Shown in pieces: positions 28,831-38,018 of a stretch of 64,000 nt of DNA. Under the pieces are notes generated by a model. The model was not told the origin of the DNA and made no database searches. It worked only from the letters and a program-made list of their open reading frames with translations. Numbering within the stretch: position 1 is the first letter of the stretch; every line of letters begins with the position of its first letter. The translations under genes were made by a program, and so were the position numbers. The stretch is taken from the NCBI GenBank assembly GCA_021738625.1, contig JAIPBS010000010.1, forward strand, positions 1 through 64,000. The letters run 5' to 3'. Origin of the DNA: Bacteroidales bacterium (GTDB lineage Bacteria > Bacteroidota > Bacteroidia > Bacteroidales > JAIOZK01).

Positions 28831-28863
28831 CGATAAAATTCTTCTTGAAAAGACATAAAAAAA

Positions 28864-28882
28864 CCTCCCTTTTTCAGGGAGG
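28864..28882 (-). terminator. Rho-independent terminator of rnpB
   Basis: On the minus strand CCTCCCT and AGGGAGG (28864-28870 / 28876-28882) form a 7-bp stem. Seven T residues follow. It lies just beyond the RNase P RNA 3' end. Confidence 0.85.
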
Positions 28883-28888
28883 ATTTTG

Positions 28889-29290
28889 ACTTCGGCAGCA
28901 TCATAAGCGGGATTCTGTCTCACATTTTTATGTGATTCCTGTCATTTATCTTGGCCCGGCATCGCTGCCGGGCTCCATCGGCCAACCCCTCAGGATCGGG
29001 CGGGCAGCCCTTATTCCCCCCGAAAGGGGAAGCCCTGATATATTTGGCCTTTCAACCCATGAGGTTTACCTGCACGACGTGTCGCCACACCGAGCCGTGA
29101 GCTCTTACCTCGCGTTTTCACCTTTACCCGCCGGGGCAAATCCCCGAAAAGGCAGTCTGTTTTCTGTGGCACTTGCTGTCCTTCATGTTCAGACATGAAG
29201 ACCTTCCCGTTAGGAAGCATGGCGCCCTGTGTTGTCCCGACTTTCCTCCATTCCGTTTTAAACGAAACAGCGACAGGATCAACTGCCAAA
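28889..29290 (-). ncRNA. rnpB: RNase P RNA (bacterial class A)
   Basis: The minus strand carries the conserved 5' core GAGGAAAGTCGGGACAACAC (about 29248-29229), the P4-region AGACAGAATCCCGCTTATGA-type 3' core (about 28919-28900), and the loops between them. GGCAG (minus, 29287-29283) can pair with CTGCC (28898-28894) to close helix P1. The RNA is about 400 nt and is the catalytic subunit that trims tRNA 5' ends. A TATCTTTG promoter lies directly upstream and a terminator directly downstream. The ends are accurate to within a few bases. Confidence 0.95.
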
Positions 29291-29297
29291 AGTGTTG

Positions 29298-29305
29298 CAA
29301 AGATA
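29298..29305 (-). promoter_or_regulatory. rnpB promoter -7 box
   Basis: The minus strand reads TATCTTTG, a perfect TAnnTTTG box, about 10 bases before the presumed 5' end of RNase P RNA. Confidence 0.65.
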
Positions 29306-29353
29306 ATAAAAATCAGTCACTTGACCTAAAATGATTTAAACGCAATTTTTTGC

Positions 29354-29388
29354 TTTGTTGTTTCGTTGATCTTTTCTGTGTACTTTTG
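29354..29388 (+). promoter_or_regulatory. Predicted tatA promoter
   Basis: TTTG (29354-29357) and TACTTTTG (29381-29388), 23 bases apart, fit the Bacteroidota promoter pattern. tatA begins at 29407. Confidence 0.5.
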
Positions 29389-29406
29389 AAAGAAAGCAAG
29401 ACTTAA

Positions 29407-29664
29407 ATGGTATTACTTGGATTTTTCGGAGGATATGAGATATTGATCATCGCTGCGGTGGTGCTGCTGCTGTTCGGAGGCAAAAAGGTTCCTGAGCTTA
29501 TGCGGGGCATGGGTAAAGGAATACGCGAGTTTAAGGATGCCACCAGCATGGATGAGGTCAAAAAGGAAGTGGACGGTATTCGATCCGAAATGCATGATGC
29601 CTCTTCTGAGATTCATAAAACGGACAATCAAAGTAATAAATCAAGTCGACCGAAACCTAAGTGA
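29407..29664 (+). CDS. tatA: Sec-independent protein translocase TatA
   Basis: This 85-residue protein has the TatA/TatE layout: a short periplasmic N-terminus (GFFGGYE), one transmembrane helix ([14 protein letters not shown]), the FGGKKVPEL hinge, an amphipathic helix ([14 protein letters not shown]) and a polar tail. It forms the pore-like part of the twin-arginine export pathway. No tatC is near. It has its own promoter between rnpB and the MATE gene. Confidence 0.92.
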   Translation: MVLLGFFGGYEILIIAAVVLLLFGGKKVPELMRGMGKGIREFKDATSMDEVKKEVDGIRSEMHDASSEIHKTDNQSNKSSRPKPK

Positions 29665-29745
29665 TCCTCATTTCTCCTCCTGAACATTCCACCTCTTAAT
29701 CTTGTTTGAAGCTTTAAATCTGTACTTTTGTCTCAAATATATTGA

Positions 29746-31089
29746 ATGAGAGATTTAAGCGTAGGAGACGAGCGAAAGAGAATTCTTTACTTCGCCCTGC
29801 CCATGTTGATCGGTAATGTATTTCAATTGATGTACAATGTGGTCGACCGTTGGGTGGTGGGACAGTATGTCGGCAAGCAGGCACTGGCGGCTGTCGGAGC
29901 TTCTTTCCCAATCATTTTTGTGATGATCTCTTTCTTTATTGGTATTGCCATGGGTTTTACCATTGCCATTTCCCAGTATTTCGGTTCAAAAAATATTGAG
30001 AAGGTCCGAAGGACGATCGATACACTCTATATCATGATGTTTTTTGCCTCCGTACTCATCAGCATTGTGGGCATCTTTTTCAGCGAACAGATCTTTCAGC
30101 TGATCAACCTTCCCGTGGAGGTAAGGCCGGAGGCCAATACCTATTTCAAAATATATATGGCCGGGGTTTTGCTTTTCTTCGGATTCAGCGGCACAAGTGC
30201 AATACTCCGCGGACTGGGCGACTCCAAGACCCCGCTTTATTTTATGGTCCTGGCCACCGTAGCTAATGTTGCCTTCGATATTCTGTTCGTGCTTGGTTTC
30301 GGAATGGGCGTTGAAGGCGTGGCATTGGCCACCATCATTTCGCAGGGCGGGGCTTTTGTTACCGCTATCTTTTACCTGAACCGGACCCATGAAGTCATCA
30401 ATCTTTCGTGGCGTAAAATGATATTCGATATGGATGTCTTCAGGAAAAGTGTGAAGATCGGGGCGCCCATCGGAGGGCAGCATCTATTTGTTTCGCTGGG
30501 TATGAGTGTGATGTTTGTGCTGGTAAACCCCTTTGGCACGGATGCCGTCGCCGCCTATACAACCGTGTTTACCATAAGTTCGTTCGTGAGCATGCCGGCC
30601 ATGAATTTCACCAATGCCCTGAGCACATTTGTCGGGCAGAACCTGGGAGCCAATAAACCCCAGCGGGTGCACAGGGGTTTGATGGAAACTTTTAAAATGG
30701 TTTCCGTCCTGGTGGTTGTGATCACAGCCATTGCCATTATTTTCAGAAGGGAGCTGGTAGGGATCTTCACAGATGATCAAAATGTTATAAATATCGGAGC
30801 GGAATATCTTTCTATTGTGGGTTGGTTTTTTGTGGCCTTCTCAAGCATGTTTGTGATTGGGGGAGTGATGCGTGGGGCGGGGGATACCCTGGTTCCCATG
30901 ATCATTACCTTCATTTCGCTATGGGTGGTCAGGATACCGGCCTGTTACCTGCTTTCTCTTGAATACGGCGTAACCGGTATCTGGTGGGGCATCCCGATCG
31001 CCTGGTTAGTTGGATTGGTGCTTTCCTTCTTATACTACCTCACCGGGCGCTGGAAAAAGAAAGCCATCGTTAAACACGATCAGGCCTGA
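29746..31089 (+). CDS. MATE family efflux transporter
   Basis: This 447-residue inner-membrane protein has about 12 hydrophobic helices in two related halves. The N-terminal half has LPMLIGNVFQLMYNVVDRW, typical of the DinF/NorM-like MatE family, and SGTSAILRGLGDSKTPLYF marks the loop ahead of helix 5. It probably exports cationic compounds against sodium or protons. A TACTTTTG box (29723-29730) lies upstream. Its TGA stop directly abuts the stop of the convergent DUF2179 gene. Confidence 0.93.
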   Translation: MRDLSVGDERKRILYFALPMLIGNVFQLMYNVVDRWVVGQYVGKQALAAVGASFPIIFVMISFFIGIAMGFTIAISQYFGSKNIEKVRRTIDTLYIMMFFASVLISIVGIFFSEQIFQLINLPVEVRPEANTYFKIYMAGVLLFFGFSGTSAILRGLGDSKTPLYFMVLATVANVAFDILFVLGFGMGVEGVALATIISQGGAFVTAIFYLNRTHEVINLSWRKMIFDMDVFRKSVKIGAPIGGQHLFVSLGMSVMFVLVNPFGTDAVAAYTTVFTISSFVSMPAMNFTNALSTFVGQNLGANKPQRVHRGLMETFKMVSVLVVVITAIAIIFRRELVGIFTDDQNVINIGAEYLSIVGWFFVAFSSMFVIGGVMRGAGDTLVPMIITFISLWVVRIPACYLLSLEYGVTGIWWGIPIAWLVGLVLSFLYYLTGRWKKKAIVKHDQA

Positions 31090-31680
31090 TCACTTGATTT
31101 TTTTGGTGTCGGTATGAACTGTGGAGATCATTCGTTTTTTCTGCGTCCTGAAAACGCCTTCCTTTACCGTTCTCACATCTTCAATTGAGTAGAATGCATG
31201 CGGGTTGAATTCATTGATGGCCGGGATCAACTGTTTCAGGTCTTTGCGGTTGAGTACCGAGAAAATAACATTGACTTTGCCCATGCTGCCTTCCGCATCT
31301 ATTTTGGTCACGCCAAATCCCTGCTCTTTCATATAGTTCAAGAGGACTTTGGTGTCATATTTCGGTATGATGCGGATGATCACCTTGCCTATCGAAAGTT
31401 TTTCTTCTACGATCATTCCAATGTAGTTCCCGGCGGCGAATCCAGCGCCATATGCAACATAACTGATCACATTGTCAACATGCTTGATGATCTGGGTTAC
31501 AGCCAGCAGCCAGATGATCACCTCAAAAAACCCCAGCAGAGGTGCATAAAACTTAAATCCTTTGGATAGAAAGATCAGCCTAACGGTACCGATGGTTTGA
31601 TCGGCAATCCTCGATAAAAAGATTAGAAAAGGCAAAACAACCCATGCGAATATTTCGCTGTCGGTGTTGAACAGTTCCAT
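31090..31680 (-). CDS. DUF2179 (UPF0316) family membrane protein
   Basis: This 196-residue protein has three or so N-terminal transmembrane helices (LPFLIFLSRIADQTIGTVRL, LGFFEVIIWLLAVTQII) and a cytoplasmic C-terminal DUF2179 domain (YDTKVLLNYMKEQGFGVTKI, VIFSVLNRKDLKQLIPAI). The SRIADQTIGTVR segment is the family signature. Function is unknown; DUF2179 domains are thought to bind small ligands. Confidence 0.87.
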   Translation of the reverse strand: MELFNTDSEIFAWVVLPFLIFLSRIADQTIGTVRLIFLSKGFKFYAPLLGFFEVIIWLLAVTQIIKHVDNVISYVAYGAGFAAGNYIGMIVEEKLSIGKVIIRIIPKYDTKVLLNYMKEQGFGVTKIDAEGSMGKVNVIFSVLNRKDLKQLIPAINEFNPHAFYSIEDVRTVKEGVFRTQKKRMISTVHTDTKKIK

Positions 31681-31760
31681 AGTTGAAAAATTTTAAGCGT
31701 GCAAAAGTAGTGCAAATGCAATTCCAAAGATTAAAAGGGAGATGATTATTTCCGAAATTT

Positions 31761-32663
31761 TCAGAAATAAGTGTATTGATATTTCAATACATAACTCCTG
31801 TTGATGCCTTGACCGTGGAAATCGATGAACACTTTTGATTCGGTAAGGTTGCCGTCTTCGTCAAACGAGCGCTCCAGGCGGTGGTTGAGCTGGTCCTGTC
31901 TGTTGTATTCTTCCTGTTTTATCAGATTGCCGTTATCATCATGTTCCATATTGGTGGTAATAACATCGTAAGGTGTTTTCTGAACGGCTTCGGTGATCTC
32001 CCCTTTTGGGTTATGCCTGAAACCGGCTTTTTCAAGGACGTTCCCTTCCTGGTCGAGTTTGATGGTTTCGATGCGGTTCCCATCCTGGTTGTAGCTGTGC
32101 CTGAGTGCATATTGTTCGAAAGCTTCCTGGTCGTCGACGGCTTCCTCAATGAGATTGCCGTTCTCATTATATTTTTTAATGCTCTTGTAGATCAGCTCGT
32201 TGTTTTCATCAAATACCTCCGTCATGGCCGGTTTGTCGCCTTCGTACTTGAAATATTCCGCTCTTTCAACCACATCTTCCTCATCTTTATGGATTTTTTT
32301 CATCAGCTGACCCTGCCCGTTGTAAACGTAAGAGATCACATCCCTCGATCCGTCGAGGTAATGTTTGTATTCCTGCTGCAGTTTGCCATTCTCATCATAA
32401 GCATATGATTTTTGTTCGGTTACCTCCCCGTTCTCATCATAAAAAACCTCTTCTTTCAGCCAGCCTTTTTCGTCGTAGCTGTTTTCAACCTTTTCTTCAA
32501 TGCGGTTATTTTCGCCGTAAGTGATGTCAAGGGTGATGTTGCCCTGTTCGTTATATTCGGTGTATTTGTATTTATGCTCAACGAAATCCGCTTCCTGCGC
32601 ACTGATGTCTTTCAAAATAAGATCATCTCGTGTGATTTCAACTGATTTTACTTTTTTCGTCAT
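31761..32663 (-). CDS. Cytoplasmic YD/RHS-like repeat protein of unknown function
   Basis: This 300-residue protein consists of repeated Y-x-x-x-G-x-h units resembling RHS/YD or MORN-type repeats, such as NSYDEKGWLKEEVFYDENGE, SYAYDENGKLQQEYKHY and YNENGNLIEEAVDD. It has no signal peptide or membrane segment, unlike classical RHS surface proteins, so it should be cytoplasmic. It is acidic. The gene is divergent from the prolyl oligopeptidase gene. I cannot assign a function. Confidence 0.65.
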   Translation of the reverse strand: MTKKVKSVEITRDDLILKDISAQEADFVEHKYKYTEYNEQGNITLDITYGENNRIEEKVENSYDEKGWLKEEVFYDENGEVTEQKSYAYDENGKLQQEYKHYLDGSRDVISYVYNGQGQLMKKIHKDEEDVVERAEYFKYEGDKPAMTEVFDENNELIYKSIKKYNENGNLIEEAVDDQEAFEQYALRHSYNQDGNRIETIKLDQEGNVLEKAGFRHNPKGEITEAVQKTPYDVITTNMEHDDNGNLIKQEEYNRQDQLNHRLERSFDEDGNLTESKVFIDFHGQGINRSYVLKYQYTYF

Positions 32664-32792
32664 ATGGATAAAAACTCTAAATTTGTTGTACGATTTTTAA
32701 GAATTTCCTGTTTTATTTAAGCATACAGCCGATGCCCACCCTTGATGGATGCCTGTCGGTTTGCAATATTATAAAATGAAAATCAGAGTCCG

Positions 32793-34928
32793 ATGAAAAA
32801 GTTAAAATTTGTTTGCATGATCACATTGATTGCCATGACATCTCAATTGGCCAACAGCCAGGATATCCCCAAATATCCGGATACGAAAAAAGTTGATACC
32901 GTTGATGTTTACTACGGTGTTGAAGTGCCCGATCCCTATCGCTGGCTGGAAGACGACCGCTCGAAAGAGACCCAAGCCTGGGTGAAAGACCAGAATAAAG
33001 TGACGGATAAATATCTTGATCAGATAAAGTTCAGAGATGAGCTGAATGAGCGACTCACTGAGGTATGGAACTATCCCAAATACGGTGTTCCCTTTAGAAA
33101 GGGCGGCTATATTTTCTTTTTTAAAAACGACGGATTGCAAGACCAGAGCGTTTTGTACATACAGGAAGACCTGGATGCAGAAGCTGAAGTTTTGCTTGAT
33201 CCCAATACCTTCTCAGAAGATGGCACCGTGGCCCTGTCGCAGATCAGCGTGTCAAATGACGGGAAGTACCTGGGGTATTCCATTGCCCGCGGCGGTTCCG
33301 ACTGGAATGAGATTTATGTGATGGACATCCAAAGCAGGGAACTGTTTGACGACCACATCAAATGGGTGAAATTTTCAGACATCTCCTGGAAAGGCGATGG
33401 CTTTTATTACAGCGCCTATGGTGCGCCTGATAAAGGGGAGGAGCTGACCGAGAGAAACGAATTTCACAAGATCTATTATCATAAGCTTGGAACCGACCAA
33501 AGCGAAGACCGGCTGATTTTCGAGGACAAAGAAAATCCCCTGCGCAATTTTTATGCACAGGTTACCGAAGATGAGCGCTTTATGTTTGTATATGAAAGTC
33601 AAAGCTCCAGTGGCAATGCCCTGTATTTTAAAAAGCTTGACGGACAGAACGATTTTGTCCAAATCATCGAAGGCTTTGAAAAGCAGTACAGCGTGCTGAC
33701 CAACCTGGATGACAGGATTTTTGTCAGGACAAATTACAATGCACCACGCTACAAGCTCATGGAATTTCATGCCGACAAGCCCAGGCTGGAATACTGGGAG
33801 GTGGTGCTTCCCGAAAAAGACGAAGTATTGCAGGCCGTGGAGATCATGGATGGAAAAATCATCGCCGAATACATGAAGGACGCCTACAGCCAGGCTTTTG
33901 TTTACGACGGACAGGGGAACTTTCTTCACGAAATGAAACTGCCCGGCATCGGAACGCTTTACAGCATGAACGGCGAGAAAGACAAAAGCACCGGCTTTTT
34001 CGGTTTCACATCATTTACCTATCCTTCAACCGCTTTCATTTATGATGTTGAAAAGAATGAAAGTAAGGTGTACAGGAAGCCCGAAATTAAAGGCATTAAC
34101 CCTGATGAGTATGTGACCGAGCAGATTTTCTTCAAGAGTAAGGACGGAACAAAAGTGCCCATGTTCCTGGTGCACAAAGAAGGCATAAAGCTGGACGGGA
34201 ACAATCCCGTGCTGCTTTATGGCTATGGTGGCTTCAATATCAGTCTGACCCCGAGTTTCAGCCTGACCCGTCTGATGTTTATCGAACAGGGCGGCATTTA
34301 TGCACAGGTGAATTTGCGGGGCGGAGGCGAATATGGTGAAGAATGGCATCAGGCCGGTACAAAGATGAACAAACAAAACGTGTTTAACGATTTTATCGCA
34401 GCTACCGAAACCCTGATCGATAAAAAATTTACCAACCCTTCAAAGATCGCCATCATGGGTGGTTCCAACGGTGGATTGCTGGTGGGCGCGGTGATGACCC
34501 AGCGTCCCGAGCTGTTTGCCGTGGCCATACCCCAGGTGGGTGTGATGGACATGTTGCGCTATCATTTGTTTACCATCGGATGGGCATGGGCCGGCGACTA
34601 CGGCACTAGCGAGGAAAGCGAGGAGATGTTCAGATATATCTTCGGATATTCTCCCATACACAATATCGAAAGGGGAGGGAATTATCCTGCTACCCTCGTA
34701 ACAACGGCCGATCACGACGACCGGGTGGTACCCGCCCATTCCTTTAAGTTTATTGCAACGCTGCAGGAAAAGGGGGGTGACAACAACCCCTATCTGATCA
34801 TGATCGAAACCAAAGCCGGTCATGGCAGCGGCAAACCCACTTCCAAGGTTATAGAGGAATATGCCAATATTTATTCCTTTATCATGTACAATCTGGGGAT
34901 GAAGCCGGAATTCTTAGAAATTCAGTAG
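32793..34928 (+). CDS. Prolyl oligopeptidase (S9A family), exported
   Basis: This 711-residue serine peptidase cuts short proline-containing peptides. A signal peptide (1-22, ending LANSQ) suggests a periplasmic location. The N-terminus has the S9A pattern YPDTKKVDTVDVYYGVEVPD followed by PYRWLED. A beta-propeller (about 75-430) precedes an alpha/beta-hydrolase domain with Ser558 in GGSNGG, the Asp region TTADHDDRVVPAHS (640-642) and His677 in KAGHGSG. Length and triad are normal. Confidence 0.95.
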   Translation: MKKLKFVCMITLIAMTSQLANSQDIPKYPDTKKVDTVDVYYGVEVPDPYRWLEDDRSKETQAWVKDQNKVTDKYLDQIKFRDELNERLTEVWNYPKYGVPFRKGGYIFFFKNDGLQDQSVLYIQEDLDAEAEVLLDPNTFSEDGTVALSQISVSNDGKYLGYSIARGGSDWNEIYVMDIQSRELFDDHIKWVKFSDISWKGDGFYYSAYGAPDKGEELTERNEFHKIYYHKLGTDQSEDRLIFEDKENPLRNFYAQVTEDERFMFVYESQSSSGNALYFKKLDGQNDFVQIIEGFEKQYSVLTNLDDRIFVRTNYNAPRYKLMEFHADKPRLEYWEVVLPEKDEVLQAVEIMDGKIIAEYMKDAYSQAFVYDGQGNFLHEMKLPGIGTLYSMNGEKDKSTGFFGFTSFTYPSTAFIYDVEKNESKVYRKPEIKGINPDEYVTEQIFFKSKDGTKVPMFLVHKEGIKLDGNNPVLLYGYGGFNISLTPSFSLTRLMFIEQGGIYAQVNLRGGGEYGEEWHQAGTKMNKQNVFNDFIAATETLIDKKFTNPSKIAIMGGSNGGLLVGAVMTQRPELFAVAIPQVGVMDMLRYHLFTIGWAWAGDYGTSEESEEMFRYIFGYSPIHNIERGGNYPATLVTTADHDDRVVPAHSFKFIATLQEKGGDNNPYLIMIETKAGHGSGKPTSKVIEEYANIYSFIMYNLGMKPEFLEIQ

Positions 34929-35427
34929 TCATTCGGTAGCTGGATTGCGATGATGGTGTATGTTGTGAAGAACAGACTCGGGAGATAACAGAGGTTTGAA
35001 AACTGCAGTTTCTTGTATCCGGTTGTCCTGCCAATTGATTGGCTCTTTTGCGTCGTTTCAATAGATTCTGGACATCAGAGGTGATAATTCTTAACACGTT
35101 TTTTAACTGGATCGCCATTGCCTTATTGCAGCGGATGGTACCCTTCAAATCAAAAAACAGCCAGGCTTCTGATTGTATACCAAGCTGATTACTGATCACT
35201 GGCATACTGGCCACCAATCAAATTTCTCATCACTTTAATGAATTGTTGTATTCCGGGTTTCATGCGGACTCCGGGGCGAATATTCATCTAAAACCAAAAA
35301 AAACAATTCAGAAATTGGTTTTTTAATAATGTTGCCTATATTTGGGTTCTTTTTTATGGAGCCGAAAAACTGAAAATAGAGTTGTGATTTCCTACTTAAT
35401 CATCTAATGTTAACGTAAGCGAACATT
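34929..35427. other. Intergenic region upstream of the accA-accD fusion
   Basis: No supported gene. A 111-codon minus-strand ORF (34882-35217) overlaps the peptidase 3' end and shows no known family. The accAD promoter lies at 35315-35344. Confidence 0.5.
35315..35344 (+). promoter_or_regulatory. Predicted promoter of the fused accAD gene
   Basis: TTGG (35315-35318) and TATATTTG (35337-35344) are 18 bases apart. A leader of about 75 bases precedes the ATG at 35428. Confidence 0.5.
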
Positions 35428-37290
35428 ATGAAAAGAGAAGTTTACACACCCAGGCGGAGCTACAGCGAACGCTACAACCTTACACGTCACCCCCGGAGGA
35501 TCAGAAGTTCAGATGTAATTGAAGGTGTCTTTAATGACATTGATTATTACGACTGTCCCGATCCTTCACTGGTTGCGGCTAAAGCAAAAATCAACGGTTT
35601 GGAATGCATTGTACTTGGACAAGAGAAGAAGCGCGAAGGCAAAGAAAGCAAAGCAACAGGTATGATCACTGCAAAAGGTTACGCTTATGCCTTGAAGGTG
35701 TTGGAAGAAGCCGAAGCAAATCAGATGCCTGTGGTTTCGTTTATCGACACCTTCGGGGGCGATTCCTCCATGGAGTCGGAACTGGGTGGGCAATCCTTCC
35801 TGATCTCCGATTGCATCAGTAAGTTTTGCAGCATAAAAACGCCAACCATTTCATTCGTTATCGGTGAAGGAGGTAGCGGCGGGGCCCTGGCCATGCAGGT
35901 GACGGATAAAGGTTTTATGCTTGAAAATGCCCTGTATTCGGTTATTGCACCGGAAAGCTGCAGCCGCATTATTTTCCATAAACGGCTGGTCGGGGGTGAG
36001 GAAATAGAAGATACTATTCCTGATGCACTTGAAATGCTCAGGCCGGGAGCCGAGCATATTCTGCAGATCGGAATGATCGATGAAATCCTTCCTGAACCTG
36101 AAGACGGCGCTCATACAGATTATGAGCGTACCATCAAAACATTAAAAGAAAAACTTATAGAAGGGCTTGAAGAATGGGTTAAATTTCGAAAAAGCGGAGG
36201 CGGAAGAATCAAGAAATCAATGCTTGCACGCATTCTAAAAGACCGCAGAAGAAAGGTACTCAATTACGGTGAATTTGTGGATACCCTCGACGAACTGGCA
36301 AAACGCAAAACCCGCAGGAATCACCCCGAAAATGTCAAGATGATCGATATTGAGCGGGAAGACTTCCACAATCTTTTCCAGATTAAAGCCCATCTTGAAC
36401 ACGAGGGTATAGAAGATACCGAATTGTATGACTGTGAAAAAGAATGGGATCCGGATAAAAACCTGTTCCGCGTGGCCGGGGGCTGCGGATTTGTTTCCTA
36501 TCATGATTACATCGATAATTATTATGCCTGTCCAAAATGCGGCAAGGGAGAATATCTGTGCGTGGATGAGCAAATCGAAAAAATTTGCGATCCGGATACT
36601 TTCATGGAAATTGAAGGCGATCTGACCATCGATAAGATGATCAACAACGATCGTTATAATTTCGGGCGCTATAAGGCCACCCTGGAAAAGTTACGTCAGA
36701 AATCATTTTCGAAGGAAGGGCTGGTCACAGGCAACGCCAAGCTCAACGGCAAAGATATTGTACTGGTGATCTCCGACCTGAAATTTATCGGCGGTTCGTT
36801 CGGAGCGGTTTACGGCGAGCGTTTCAGGCGGGCAGTCCAATACGCGGTAAAACACAATTACCCCCTGATCTCCGTGTGCTCCTCGGGAGGTGCCCGCATG
36901 AATGAAGGCCCCATGTCATTGGCGCAGATGGCCAAAATGAATATGGCACTGCTTGACCTCAAGCGAAAAGGGTTGTTGTATATATCGGTTATTACCGGCC
37001 CGACAACCGGAGGGGCCTACGCCAGTTACGTGACCCAGGGCGATGTGATCGTCGGTGAGAAAGGCGCCCTGGTGGAATTCGCCGGCCCGAGGGTTGTGAT
37101 GGGCGCCGGTTTTGATGTGGACCGTGAAATCGTTTGCACGGACAACCTTTATGCAAACGGTAAGATCCATGACCTGGTCAACAGGAAAGACCTTAAGGAT
37201 TCACTGTCTTATCACGTAAATCTGTTTTATGCCATGAAGTTCCCGGAAAACAGGGAAAAGCTGGGCCGGGTGGTCGATTTCAACAGTTAG
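35428..37290 (+). CDS. accA-accD: Fused acetyl-CoA carboxylase carboxyltransferase, alpha then beta
   Basis: This 620-residue protein joins both carboxyltransferase subunits, which move the carboxyl group from biotin to acetyl-CoA to make malonyl-CoA. Residues ~20-265 match AccA, with VVSFIDTFGG, FVIGEGGSGGALAM and SVIAPESCSRI. Residues ~345-620 match AccD, with SDLKFIGGSFGAVYGERF, CSSGGARMNEG and TGPTTGGAYASY. The AccD zinc ribbon is incomplete: Cys353, Cys368 and Cys371 stand at expected places, the fourth ligand position is alanine, and Cys336 and Cys378 lie near. The biotin carboxylase and carrier genes are not in the window. A 16-bp terminator stem follows. Confidence 0.9.
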   Translation: MKREVYTPRRSYSERYNLTRHPRRIRSSDVIEGVFNDIDYYDCPDPSLVAAKAKINGLECIVLGQEKKREGKESKATGMITAKGYAYALKVLEEAEANQMPVVSFIDTFGGDSSMESELGGQSFLISDCISKFCSIKTPTISFVIGEGGSGGALAMQVTDKGFMLENALYSVIAPESCSRIIFHKRLVGGEEIEDTIPDALEMLRPGAEHILQIGMIDEILPEPEDGAHTDYERTIKTLKEKLIEGLEEWVKFRKSGGGRIKKSMLARILKDRRRKVLNYGEFVDTLDELAKRKTRRNHPENVKMIDIEREDFHNLFQIKAHLEHEGIEDTELYDCEKEWDPDKNLFRVAGGCGFVSYHDYIDNYYACPKCGKGEYLCVDEQIEKICDPDTFMEIEGDLTIDKMINNDRYNFGRYKATLEKLRQKSFSKEGLVTGNAKLNGKDIVLVISDLKFIGGSFGAVYGERFRRAVQYAVKHNYPLISVCSSGGARMNEGPMSLAQMAKMNMALLDLKRKGLLYISVITGPTTGGAYASYVTQGDVIVGEKGALVEFAGPRVVMGAGFDVDREIVCTDNLYANGKIHDLVNRKDLKDSLSYHVNLFYAMKFPENREKLGRVVDFNS

Positions 37291-37367
37291 TTCAAGGATC
37301 CCTCCTCACATTTTTTACTATCGTAAAAAAAATGTTCGTCGGGATGACAGGGTTTTTTTATAGAAAA

Positions 37368-37405
37368 GGGTGCGGGAAGCGGGCAACACCCCGCTTCCCG
37401 CACCC
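37368..37405 (+). terminator. Strong terminator after accAD
   Basis: A perfect 16-bp GC-rich stem (37368-37383 with 37390-37405) closes a six-base loop and is followed by TTATTTTA. It lies 78 bp after the accAD stop. Confidence 0.8.
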
Positions 37406-37710
37406 TTATTTTACCCTTAGTCGAATGTCATTCCGATCGCAGGGCTTGAGCGAAGCGAAAGCCCGGAGAGAGGAATCCCCTGGCTTTTTATTGGATGTTT
37501 GGCAGGAGTGAATCCGATCAATTGCCCACTGCGGTTGCATTGATCAACCGGACTTCCAGTTGATCGGTTCACATGCGGGGGTAAGAAGTGCGGAGCGCTT
37601 CGTTTAATGTAGCAAAGAGAAAGACGGGATGATCACCGCACCATTAGTGGTGTTGATTTATTTAAACTGCGAGTCACTGCATATAATCAAAAGGCACGGA
37701 TTGCAAATCC

Positions 37711-37758
37711 GCGCCAGCCGGGTTCGACAAGCGCACCAAATTTCAACTTTCAAATTTC
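37711..37758 (+). repeat. 48-bp direct repeat, left copy
   Basis: The 48 bases starting GCGCCAGCCGGGTTCGACAA are identical to 40448-40495 in the same orientation. The two copies bracket the FtsX-type permease gene. A hairpin CGGATT-GCA-AATCCG precedes this copy only. Confidence 0.85.
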
Positions 37759-38018
37759 CAATTTCGAATACCCAGGTGGAAAACATCAGGCGATGGCGCA
37801 ACTAAATTTCAAATTTCTGCTGGCTGGCCTGGATTTTGTCCACCCCCGAACATCTCCTGTCTCAGTTGCGGACATTTTTTTAGAGGAATCCGGCTTCATT
37901 CTAAATTCTAAATATCTGATCACATGCTATTTATATAGATTGGTACGATCTGTGAATTCAATAATCGACCCGGTCGCTAACCCGGTTAAAATATGATTGG
38001 AACCAATAAGCGAAATAT

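Larger units (their letters stand above)
37291..38018. other. Long intergenic region upstream of the FtsX permease
   Basis: Beyond the terminator, this 728-bp stretch holds no supported gene. It contains a palindromic segment CGGATT-GCA-AATCCG (37698-37712) inside a possible REP-like or tRNA-like remnant, the 48-bp repeat (37711-37758) and a TTTCAAATTTC tract. Confidence 0.5.

Noticed and set aside
28932-29289. Short ORFs on both strands in 28932-29289
   Set aside because: They lie wholly inside RNase P RNA.
34882-35217. 111-codon minus-strand ORF after the prolyl oligopeptidase
   Set aside because: It overlaps the peptidase 3' end and matches no family I know; composition is not clearly coding.
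37681-37740. Possible tRNA (CGGATTGCAAATCCG anticodon-like hairpin, GGTTCGA, CACCA)
   Set aside because: No acceptor stem or D arm can be formed and the T arm lacks its 3' strand, so it is at most a remnant or a REP-like element.
37793-37996. 67-codon ORF upstream of the FtsX permease
   Set aside because: Begins in repeat family C DNA, has no recognised domain and lies in the decayed spacer.
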